From: Nannocystis exedens
GTDB lineage: Bacteria; Myxococcota_A; Polyangia; Nannocystales; Nannocystaceae
DNA: 64,000 bases
Assembly (NCBI RefSeq): GCF_002343915.1
Contig: NZ_NETK01000001.1
Location: 11,060,001 to 11,124,000 of the forward strand
Direction: 5' to 3'
The translations under genes and the position numbers were made by a program. The notes under the pieces were generated by a model that worked only from the letters and a program-made list of their open reading frames with translations, ran no database searches and was not told the origin of the DNA. Below are positions 9,550 through 16,685 of this stretch, in pieces (the first letter of the stretch is position 1; each line of letters opens with the position of its first letter).

Positions 9550-9940
9550 AAGCGCCGCATGGGACGGGCTTCGGACGCGGGCCGGCGCGGAGCTCGCCGG
9601 CCGAAGGGAGGCGAGAGGAGGGGCGCCCGGAGCCGAGGGTCCGCGCGTGGGGCGGGGCGACGGCGACGGCCGTCCTGGAGCGGCGCGCGGCCGCGCGCCG
9701 AACGGCCTGCGGGCTGTCCGACTCGCCATGTCGGGCGGCGAGCGCGGGCTCGGTCCGCGTGGACGTCGCGGGCAGCAAGCCAGGCAGCGTGTCCCTCGTC
9801 CCGGGGGAGGTGTTCCGGGCTTCACCGGGCGCGAGTACCGATGGCGTCGCCGATCGGGTCGGTTGTGCGATGCGACCGGTGCCGCGAGGTCAGCGATCGT
9901 GCGGCCGCTCCAGGTCCGGTCGGCGAAACGGGTGCTCTTT

Positions 9941-10013
9941 CGGACATGTCGTCGGGGATATGTGACGAGGCCGCCAAGACTTGTCCCTCCGGACCTGTCC
10001 TCGCGGGCATACG
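9941..10013. repeat. 14-bp-period palindrome array with a 7-bp phase slip
   Basis: Cores at 9945 and 9959, then after a phase change at 9980, 9994 and 10,008. Best units are cggacatgtc and ggacctgtcc. It ends just before the stop codon of zincin gene 2. Confidence 0.8.
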
Positions 10014-10018
10014 CAGGC

Positions 10019-11104
10019 TCAGCGCGGGGTCGGATCGTCGACGCGGGTGATCGACCAGGCGACGCGGGTGTCGACGCGCGTGGATCCATGGAGCCGCAGG
10101 GAGTGACGGCCGGCGCGCAGCTCGACGCGACGCGCCTGGTCGGTCTCGTGCACCACCGGCTCGTCGTCGCAGCCGCCGCAGCCGACCACGCTCACCGTCG
10201 GGCGGAAGAACACGACGCCGTCGGTGACGCGGGGATCGACGACGATCTCGAGCTCGTAGGTGCCGTCCTCCGGGATGTCGATGCTGCGCAGGACGAGCAG
10301 GCCGTCGCGTCCGAACGGGCCGATCGCGTCGGGCTCGTCGGCGGCGAGGCGGCGATACTCGGCGTACCGGCGGCCGTCCCAGGCGATCCGCGGGGCGTCG
10401 CACTCCATGAGCTTGCGGTCGTAGGCGAGGTGCGGGCACCGCTCGCGCTCGGCGGTGAACTCGGCGACGCTGTCGGCCAGCGAGACGCCGAAGCGATCGC
10501 GGAAGACGCGGTCGATGCCGGCGCGCGAGGCGAGGAGGGGGAAGTGCGGCAGGGCGGCCTGGAATTCGGCGAGGCCGTGGCGATCGAGGAGGTAGGCGAC
10601 GAAGGCGCCGGCGTCGTCGTAGTCGACGCCGATCCACAGGACCGAGAGCAGCGAGGGCCAGACGTCGCGGCGCGTGATCCGGGTGGCCCGCTCGTCGTGG
10701 ACGCCGCCGCCGAGGCCCTCGTAGGCGACGGCGAAGCCCTCGGCGAAGAAGGCCGAGGTGTCGTGGGCGAACAGGTGGACGAGCTCGTGGTCGAGCATCG
10801 CCGCGTTGGAGTAGATGGTGTCGAAGACAGTGCAGGCGGTGACCTCGCGCGGACACGGCGAGAGGTCGACGAAGTCGTCCGGGGTGAGCCAGTAGAAGGT
10901 GAAGCGATCGTCGCCGGTCGGGGCCGTGACGCCCATCTCGGCGGCCAGGCGCGCGACGAACAGGTCCATGTGCGCGAGGTTGCCGGCGCACGGCTCAAGA
11001 CCAGGGCTCGCGCCGATCCGGACGTGCTCGCCTTCGAGGCTGGGCTCGGGCAGCCGGTCGCAGGCGGCGAGGACCGCGAGCAGGGCGAGGCGGCGGACGG
11101 TCAC
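10019..11104 (-). CDS. Gluzincin-type metalloprotease lipoprotein, copy 2
   Basis: 361 residues, paralogue of the gene at 5268-6347. The GTG at 11,104 gives VTVRRLALLAVLAACDRLP with lipobox LAAC. The zinc motif is LDHELVHLFAHD with the downstream glutamate in FFAEGFAVAYEG. Both copies share the segments GDDRFTFYWLTPDDF / GDDRFTYYWLDPDDF and the GRYSLRLHGS-like C-terminus. The start overlaps the FG-GAP 2 stop as GTGA, exactly as in module 1, so the FG-GAP protein and the protease are made together. An exported peptidase acting with its propeller partner is the simplest inference. Confidence 0.82.
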   Translation of the reverse strand: MTVRRLALLAVLAACDRLPEPSLEGEHVRIGASPGLEPCAGNLAHMDLFVARLAAEMGVTAPTGDDRFTFYWLTPDDFVDLSPCPREVTACTVFDTIYSNAAMLDHELVHLFAHDTSAFFAEGFAVAYEGLGGGVHDERATRITRRDVWPSLLSVLWIGVDYDDAGAFVAYLLDRHGLAEFQAALPHFPLLASRAGIDRVFRDRFGVSLADSVAEFTAERERCPHLAYDRKLMECDAPRIAWDGRRYAEYRRLAADEPDAIGPFGRDGLLVLRSIDIPEDGTYELEIVVDPRVTDGVVFFRPTVSVVGCGGCDDEPVVHETDQARRVELRAGRHSLRLHGSTRVDTRVAWSITRVDDPTPR

Positions 11105-14100
11105 GGCAGCTGCCTCACGATCGTCAGAGAACCGAGGCCCAGCGCGGTGAGGTCGCGCAGACCGTCGCCGTCGACGTCGCGGGCACGCACGTGCTGGGCG
11201 AAGCCGGGCAAGGGATAGCGGTCGAAGCGGTAGGCGCCGCCCTGCCGGCGGCCGATGTGCAGGTCGCCGTCGGCGCCGCCGACCAGGAGATCGAGCTCGC
11301 CGTCGCCGTCCATGTCGGCGAGATCGACCGAGCGGGCGCCGGCGAAGAGCGGCTGCGGCGGCCCGGCCGTGGCGCCGCCGGGGAGCAGGAGGAGCTGCTG
11401 CTGCTGGAGCTCCGCAGAAGCGTCGTAGTTGAAGTGGACGGCGGCCAGGTCGGGCCGGCCGTCGCGATCGAGGTCGCCGACGGCGAAGTCGTCCGGCCGC
11501 ACGCCGCTCCACCGGCGTGACGGCTGGAAGCGGCCGTCGCCCAGGCCGGGGGCCATCTCGAGCCCGAAGCCGGAGGTCAGCAGATCGAGGCGACCGTCGC
11601 CGTCGAGATCGGCGAGCCCGATGAGGTTGATCGCGCGCCCCAGCTGGACCTCGCTCCAGCGGGCATCGGCGAAGCCGCCGTCGATGCCGCGGAGGAACGC
11701 GAGGCGCTGGCTCAGCTTGCCGTCAACGTCCGCGCCCGGACCGACGGGAGCGCCGGCGACGTCGAGGCGGCCCCGGACCAGGAGGTCGGAGCGGCCGTCG
11801 CCGTCGAGATCGCCGGGAATGAAGGACATGGAGTCGAGCCCGGGGAGGCGGAGCAACGGCCGCGCGCGCGGCTCGCCGTCCTCGAGGTCGAGACGGACGA
11901 GATCGAAGCCGTCGCGGGCGAACGAGCGGACGGTGAACAGGAGCTCGTCGGCGGGGTCGTCGTCGAGCTGGAGGGCCATGACTTGCTGGCTGCCGAGGCC
12001 GGGAGCGAAGAGGTCGCTGCGCAGCTCGGTCGGGCCGAACCCGCCGTCGCCGTCGCCGAAGGCGAAGCCGTGACGCCCGGCGGCGCCCGCCAGGCCGGCG
12101 TCGACGAACAGGTCGAGGGCGCCGTCGCCGTCGAAGTCGCCGAGCGTCGCCCCGAAGCCGAGCGCGAGCGAGGCGCGCAGGCGGGCGGCGAGGGCTGGCC
12201 CGAAGGACATGTCCTCAGCGACCAATTCGTCGACGGAGCGGTAGCGCAGCAGGGCCAGCCGACCGCCGCCGTGGCGGATCAGCGACGGCACGCCAAACGC
12301 GTCGGCGACGGCCCGCGGGGCGCGCGAACGCCAGGCGTGATCGTCGCGACGCCAGGGGGTGAGGACCACCGGCTGGGCGCCGGCGGCCTGGCCGTCGATG
12401 CGCAGGCTGACGACCTCGGTGCGCCGGCCGTCGCGGTCGAGGTCGAGGAGGGCGAGGCGCTCGCAGCCGAAGGGGTCGAGCACGACCGGCTCGCCCGGCG
12501 AGGGCCCCAGCAGGTCGGGCACGTGGACCAGGCCCGCCTCCGAGCACACGAACGCGTCGCGCCCGGGGTGCTCGCCGGGGACGAGCAGGAGCGCCCGGCT
12601 GCGCGCGAGCGCCGGCGCGTCGATCCGCCGCGGCGCGTCGAGCTGCAGGTCTTCGATCACCAGCAGCGACGAAGCCAGGTGCATGACGAGGTCGGTGCGA
12701 CCGTCGCCGGCGAGGTCGACGGCGGAGAGGGCGGTCGGGTGGTCGTCGAGCGGGAGTTCGGCCTCGAGGACCAGCGCGCCGTCGGCTCCCAGGCGCAGGA
12801 GCAGGAGCGCGGCGTCGACGACGAACGCCAGCCGATCGCGGTCGACGCCGCGGACGACGGCGTAATGCTGGGGTTGGCTGGGCTGCGGCGCGGGTACGCC
12901 GGGGTCGAAGGTGCCGTCGGGCCGGCCGCGGAGGACGGCGATCGTGCGGCGATCCCACAGCGCGAGGTCGTTGCGGTGGTCGCCGTCGAAGTCGGCCGCG
13001 ACCGCGCCCTGCAGCGCGCCGCCGAGGCCCGACTCGAGCTGAACCGCGAGCCGCTCCGGCCCGCGCGCGACCTCGAGGACGCGCGACGGCGGGTCCTCCG
13101 GATCGACCGGGAGGGACGGATCGGGCTCGGGCTGCTCGTCGAGGTCGATGAGCAGCTCGTCGACGCCGTCGCCGTCGATGTCGAGCGGGAAAATGCCGCC
13201 GGTGCGCTCGCGCTGCCACAGCGGCTCGACGCGCAGGCCGAGGTCGGGCGTGAGCTCGCCGAGGCCGGAGGAGAGGCCGGCGTAGAGGAGCGAGTCGCGG
13301 CCGTCGCCGTCGAGGTCGCCGACCACCAGCCGGGTGGCCTGCCCGAGCGGCGTGCCGCTGAGGACCACGCCGTGGCGGGGATCGACGCGCTGGATGTTGC
13401 CTGTGACTTCGGACAGGGCGAAAAGGGCAGGTTTTCCGTGCTCGTCGGGCGCCGCCGCGAGCGCGAGCGGCTGGGGATCGACCGGCCAGCGGCTGCGCGC
13501 GCGCAGGCGGCCCTCGCCGTCGCCGTGGAGGACCGTGACGGCGTCGTCGAGCACGTCGAGGGTGGCGAGGTCGACCGCGCCGTCGTCCTCGAAGTCGCCG
13601 GCGACGACGACCGTGGGCGCGAGGCCCACGGCGTGACGCGGGCCGGGCACGAGGCCGCCGCGACCGTCGCCGCGCAGCACCTGGATCGCGCCGGCGTCGG
13701 CGACGGCGACGGCGAGATCGAGGGAGCCGTCGCCGTCGAGATCGGCGATCGCGAGGTCGCGGGCGCCAGGGCCGACGAGCAGCGGCGGATCGGCGACGAG
13801 CTCGCGGACGATGGTGACGGCGCCGGCGGTCTCGCTCACGACCACGAGCTCGGGCGGGCCGGCGGCGTCGAGATCGACGGCCGCGAGGCGGCGCGGGCCG
13901 TCGGCGACCGCGAGCCGCTCGGGCTCGCCCAGCGAGCGCCCGCCCCGGCCGCGCAGGACGGCGATCTCGGCGCGGCCAGGCAAGGCCGTGGCGACGTCGA
14001 GGCGGCCGTCGCCGTCGAGGTCGGCGACGGCGAGGTCGCGCGCGGGCTCGCCGAGCGACCAGCTCGTGGCTGTCCCGTCGAGCATGTCCTGAACACCATG

Positions 14101-14394
14101 TGCGTCGGCGCGGCCCCAGAACACGCCGACGGTGCCGCGGTCGCCGCCGCCGACGACGAGGTCGGGGCGGCCGTCGGCGTCGAGGTCGGCGACGACGACC
14201 GCGTCGATGGCGAGGCCCCACGTATAGGTCCGCGCGCCGGCGACATCGAGGCACAGGGCGCCGGCGCGGGCGCACGGATCCGCGGGTTCACAGGCCACGA
14301 CAAGCGCCGCGAGCCCGAGCGCCGCGAGCCCGAGCGCGCTCGCGGGTCGGGTCCACGGCGGTGCTCCACGTCGGGCGCGTCGATCCCCATCCAT
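11101..14394 (-). CDS. Large FG-GAP/VCBS-repeat lipoprotein, copy 2
   Basis: About 1097 residues. The ATG at 14,394 begins MDGDRRARRGAPPWTRPA, followed by a hydrophobic stretch (ALGLAALGLAALVVAC) whose last cysteine is the lipidation site. The frame is open far upstream of this, but the upstream part has no coding character. The mature region is again a long series of DLDGDGRxDL FG-GAP units. Domain order, translated palindrome sites (about 12,200, 13,400-13,432 and 14,069-14,100) and the coupled protease match copy 1, so the whole two-gene module was duplicated. The likely place of action is the cell surface or periplasm. Confidence 0.87.
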   Translation of the reverse strand: MDGDRRARRGAPPWTRPASALGLAALGLAALVVACEPADPCARAGALCLDVAGARTYTWGLAIDAVVVADLDADGRPDLVVGGGDRGTVGVFWGRADAHGVQDMLDGTATSWSLGEPARDLAVADLDGDGRLDVATALPGRAEIAVLRGRGGRSLGEPERLAVADGPRRLAAVDLDAAGPPELVVVSETAGAVTIVRELVADPPLLVGPGARDLAIADLDGDGSLDLAVAVADAGAIQVLRGDGRGGLVPGPRHAVGLAPTVVVAGDFEDDGAVDLATLDVLDDAVTVLHGDGEGRLRARSRWPVDPQPLALAAAPDEHGKPALFALSEVTGNIQRVDPRHGVVLSGTPLGQATRLVVGDLDGDGRDSLLYAGLSSGLGELTPDLGLRVEPLWQRERTGGIFPLDIDGDGVDELLIDLDEQPEPDPSLPVDPEDPPSRVLEVARGPERLAVQLESGLGGALQGAVAADFDGDHRNDLALWDRRTIAVLRGRPDGTFDPGVPAPQPSQPQHYAVVRGVDRDRLAFVVDAALLLLRLGADGALVLEAELPLDDHPTALSAVDLAGDGRTDLVMHLASSLLVIEDLQLDAPRRIDAPALARSRALLLVPGEHPGRDAFVCSEAGLVHVPDLLGPSPGEPVVLDPFGCERLALLDLDRDGRRTEVVSLRIDGQAAGAQPVVLTPWRRDDHAWRSRAPRAVADAFGVPSLIRHGGGRLALLRYRSVDELVAEDMSFGPALAARLRASLALGFGATLGDFDGDGALDLFVDAGLAGAAGRHGFAFGDGDGGFGPTELRSDLFAPGLGSQQVMALQLDDDPADELLFTVRSFARDGFDLVRLDLEDGEPRARPLLRLPGLDSMSFIPGDLDGDGRSDLLVRGRLDVAGAPVGPGADVDGKLSQRLAFLRGIDGGFADARWSEVQLGRAINLIGLADLDGDGRLDLLTSGFGLEMAPGLGDGRFQPSRRWSGVRPDDFAVGDLDRDGRPDLAAVHFNYDASAELQQQQLLLLPGGATAGPPQPLFAGARSVDLADMDGDGELDLLVGGADGDLHIGRRQGGAYRFDRYPLPGFAQHVRARDVDGDGLRDLTALGLGSLTIVRQLP
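12196..12218. repeat. Palindrome units inside FG-GAP gene 2 (first site)
   Basis: cgaaggacatgtcctc preceded by a degenerate half unit. Encodes EDMSFGPALAA, in the same place as the unit in copy 1. Confidence 0.8.
13397..13434. repeat. Palindrome units inside FG-GAP gene 2 (second site)
   Basis: Cores at 13,400, 13,414 and 13,428, exactly 14 bp apart (cctgtgac, ggacaggg, gggcaggt). Confidence 0.8.
14069..14103. repeat. Palindrome units inside FG-GAP gene 2 (third site)
   Basis: Cores at 14,069, 14,083 and 14,097, exactly 14 bp apart (tgtccc, gagcatgtcc, caccatgtgc). Confidence 0.82.
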
Positions 14395-14709
14395 CACGAC
14401 AGCGACGGAGAAACCGTAGCGCGGTCCGAGCATTCCCGCCGCATGTCCAGTGCGGCAGACGCGTGAACTGGAGATCGGGAGAGGCGTGGAGCTCCCGCTG
14501 CGGCGTGCGTAAAGGAGATGCGCCGCAGGGGCGCACGCGTTGGAAAAGGGCGGGAAAACGGGCAGGGGGCGACCGAGGGCGGAGTGCGTGGAGCGCGTGA
14601 GGTCGCAGGACGGGCCCTGGGCGAGCATCGGCAGGACCCTTGGGCGCACGTCGAGTTCACTTGTAGCGCGAAAGTGCCCCGGGCATGATGACGGGTGGAG
14701 GTGTCTGTC
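14395..14709. other. Divergent intergenic region between FG-GAP 2 and the SpoIID-like gene
   Basis: 315 bp, no gene. It contains promoter-like TACGGT on the minus strand 18 nt before the FG-GAP 2 start. On the plus side, TTGTAGC lies near 14,663 and a Shine-Dalgarno GGAGG at 14,697-14,701 precedes the SpoIID-like gene. Confidence 0.5.
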
Positions 14710-16554
14710 ATGACCCGCGCCGCGCTCGTCGTGCTGGTGTCGCTCTCGGCCTGTGATCCCGCCCAGCCGGAGGCGGAGGTCGAGCGGACCGAGGTCGTGG
14801 ATGGTCTTTCGGACCTGTCGGATCGGCCAGGAGACCCGCGGGGCATGGGGCCGCCGCTCGACAAGGGCTCGCCGCTGCCGGAGCCGCTGACCGCAGTGCC
14901 GGCGCCGCTCGGCGGGGCCTACTGCGACGTCGTCGTCGAGGGGGTGACCCGGGCGATGGAGACCGACTACCTGCCGCGCGTGATCACCTGCGAGAACGGC
15001 GGGGCCAACCTCGAGGCGCTCAAGGCCCAGGCGATCGCGGCCCGCTCGGTGGCCTACTACGCGATGGCCAACGACGGCCAGATCTGCGACGGCCAGGGCT
15101 GCCAGGTGTACGGCTGCGGGACCGAGCCGAAGCAGATCGCGTACGACGCGGTCGCGGCGACGGCCGGGCAGTACCTGTCGTACAACGGCTGGCTGACGTA
15201 CGCCTTCTACGTCGCCGGCGACAGCCAGCAGCCGGCGAGCTGCGTCGACACCGCCAACGGGACGGCGTCGGCGACCGAGAAGTGGGTGACCTTCAACGAG
15301 GGCAAGACGGTCTACGACGTCGACCAGACCGAGCTCGGGTTCGTGTTCCCGGAGGACCTCAATTCGAACGGCTACGGGCAGAACCGCGGCTGCATGTCGC
15401 AGTGGGGCGCGCGCTGCCTCGAGAACACGAAGGGCTACGGGGTCGCCGACATCCTCCGCTTCTACTACGGCGACGACATCGAGATCCTGCAGGCGGAGGG
15501 CGCGTGCGTGGTGCCGCCGAACAAGCCGGCCGAGGGCACGCTCGACGCGGCCGACTGCGCGGCGGGGATCCAGGGCTGGGCGTGGGACCCGGATCAGAAG
15601 GACACGCCGGTCGACGCGATCGTCAGCTTCATGGCGCCGCACGGCGATCCCAACGCGATCGAGGTGACGGTCAAGGCGGACCAGCACCGCGACGACCTGT
15701 GTCAGGCGCTCGGCTCGTGCGCGCACGGGCTGTCGCTCGCGCTGCCGCGCAGTCTGCTCGACGGCGCGTCGCACCCGGTCTACGTCTACGGGGTCGACCT
15801 CGGCGGCGACGGGCCGACGCAGCTCGACGGCAGCCCGATGCAGTTCGCCTGCCCGCCGCCCGCGCTGCCCGCGGGGGTGCGCCGCCACGTGCCCGATCCG
15901 GCGGCGCTGGAGGCGTGGTCGCTGTCGACGCTGTGGCAGATGGCGAAGGTCGACGACGCGACGCTGAACGCGATCCCCGAGTGGCAGGCGATCGCCGGCG
16001 CGCCGGCGCTGGTCCAGGTCGCCGGCGACCCGACGCTGTGGCTGGTCGACGCCGGGTTCCGCCGCCGGATCGCCAGCGCGGAGGTGGCGGCGGCGTGGCA
16101 GTTCGACGCCGCGTCGGCGCAGGTCATCGCGCCGGCTGACTTGATGGCCATGCCCCAAGGGACAGATGTGTGGCCGGCGCCGTTCCTGGTCCAGGGGACA
16201 GGTCCGGCGGTGTACATGCTCGACGATCCGCAGTGCCCGCCGGGCGGCGATCCGGCGGACCCGCTGTGCCCGGTCGAGGGCGGGACCGGCGGGGACACCG
16301 GGGGCGGCACGGGGACGGGCGGGGACGAGACCGGGGCCGAGGTGCCGACCACCGACGGGATCCCCGGCAGCGGCGGCGAGCCCTCGTCGACCACCGGCGA
16401 CGAACCGGGCCCAGCCGGCGGCGGTGCGCTGCCGCCCGGCTACGGCCAGGGCGACGGCTGCCGGTTGGGCGGCGCGGGGCAGGGCGGGCTGGCGCCAGGT
16501 CTGTGGGCCATGCTGGCGCTCGTCGGCGCCCGTCGCCGCCGCAGACCGGTGTGA
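14710..16554 (+). CDS. SpoIID/LytB-domain lipoprotein or secreted protein with MYXO-CTERM tail
   Basis: 614 residues. MTRAALVVLVSLSAC is a short signal with a possible lipobox; GGAGG 8 nt upstream fixes the ATG at 14,710. The SpoIID-like domain (about residues 75-240) shows ETDYLPRVITCENGG and LEALKAQAIAARSVAYYA, the conserved block of SpoIID/LytB amidase-enhancer proteins that act on peptidoglycan. A second part (residues ~390-500) contains WLVDAGFRRRIAS and GTGPAVYMLDD. A Gly/Thr-rich linker follows, then a hydrophobic segment and RRRRRPV, a MYXO-CTERM-type sorting tail. Palindrome units at 16,145-16,207 are translated. A frameshifted relative of its C-terminal half lies at 58,745-59,337. 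Confidence 0.85.
   Translation: MTRAALVVLVSLSACDPAQPEAEVERTEVVDGLSDLSDRPGDPRGMGPPLDKGSPLPEPLTAVPAPLGGAYCDVVVEGVTRAMETDYLPRVITCENGGANLEALKAQAIAARSVAYYAMANDGQICDGQGCQVYGCGTEPKQIAYDAVAATAGQYLSYNGWLTYAFYVAGDSQQPASCVDTANGTASATEKWVTFNEGKTVYDVDQTELGFVFPEDLNSNGYGQNRGCMSQWGARCLENTKGYGVADILRFYYGDDIEILQAEGACVVPPNKPAEGTLDAADCAAGIQGWAWDPDQKDTPVDAIVSFMAPHGDPNAIEVTVKADQHRDDLCQALGSCAHGLSLALPRSLLDGASHPVYVYGVDLGGDGPTQLDGSPMQFACPPPALPAGVRRHVPDPAALEAWSLSTLWQMAKVDDATLNAIPEWQAIAGAPALVQVAGDPTLWLVDAGFRRRIASAEVAAAWQFDAASAQVIAPADLMAMPQGTDVWPAPFLVQGTGPAVYMLDDPQCPPGGDPADPLCPVEGGTGGDTGGGTGTGGDETGAEVPTTDGIPGSGGEPSSTTGDEPGPAGGGALPPGYGQGDGCRLGGAGQGGLAPGLWAMLALVGARRRRRPV
16145..16207. repeat. Palindrome units inside the SpoIID-like gene
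   Basis: Two pairs, cores at 16,149/16,163 and 16,185/16,199, each 14 bp apart (ggccatgccc, gggacagatg; ttcctggtcc, gggacaggtcc). Confidence 0.8.
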
Positions 16555-16668
16555 GCGAGGCCCACGCCGCATACGGCGCACCGCTGCGGCTGTCCGTGAG
16601 GTCAGCTCGCACGCCCGGCGCAAGCGGACGCACGCGCGGGCAGACTCGCGTGCGCGCGCGAAAGTCGC

Positions 16669-16674
16669 TATAGC
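16669..16674 (+). promoter_or_regulatory. Putative -10 box of rlmKL (TATAGC)
   Basis: TATAGC ends 11 nt before the GTG start of rlmKL. There is no Shine-Dalgarno sequence in the gap, so a transcript with a leader of only a few bases is likely. Confidence 0.4.
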
Positions 16675-16685
16675 CCGGGCGCCAC

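Larger units (their letters stand above)
9521..10018. other. Intergenic region between the two FG-GAP/zincin modules
   Basis: 498 bp without a credible gene. It holds the promoter side of FG-GAP gene 1 (TACAAT at 9544-9549) and, next to the zincin 2 stop, a palindrome array. Confidence 0.55.

Noticed and set aside
6461..9550. A 1029-residue open frame on the plus strand opposite the FG-GAP gene
   Set aside because: High GC leaves the complementary frame open. The translation is monotonous Ala/Val/Glu/Gly, lacks domains, and mirrors the DLDGDG codons of the real gene.
14395..16623. Upstream extension of FG-GAP protein 2 to about 1840 residues
   Set aside because: The extra part is Arg/Ala/His-rich and antisense to the SpoIID-like gene; a proper lipoprotein signal begins at 14,394.
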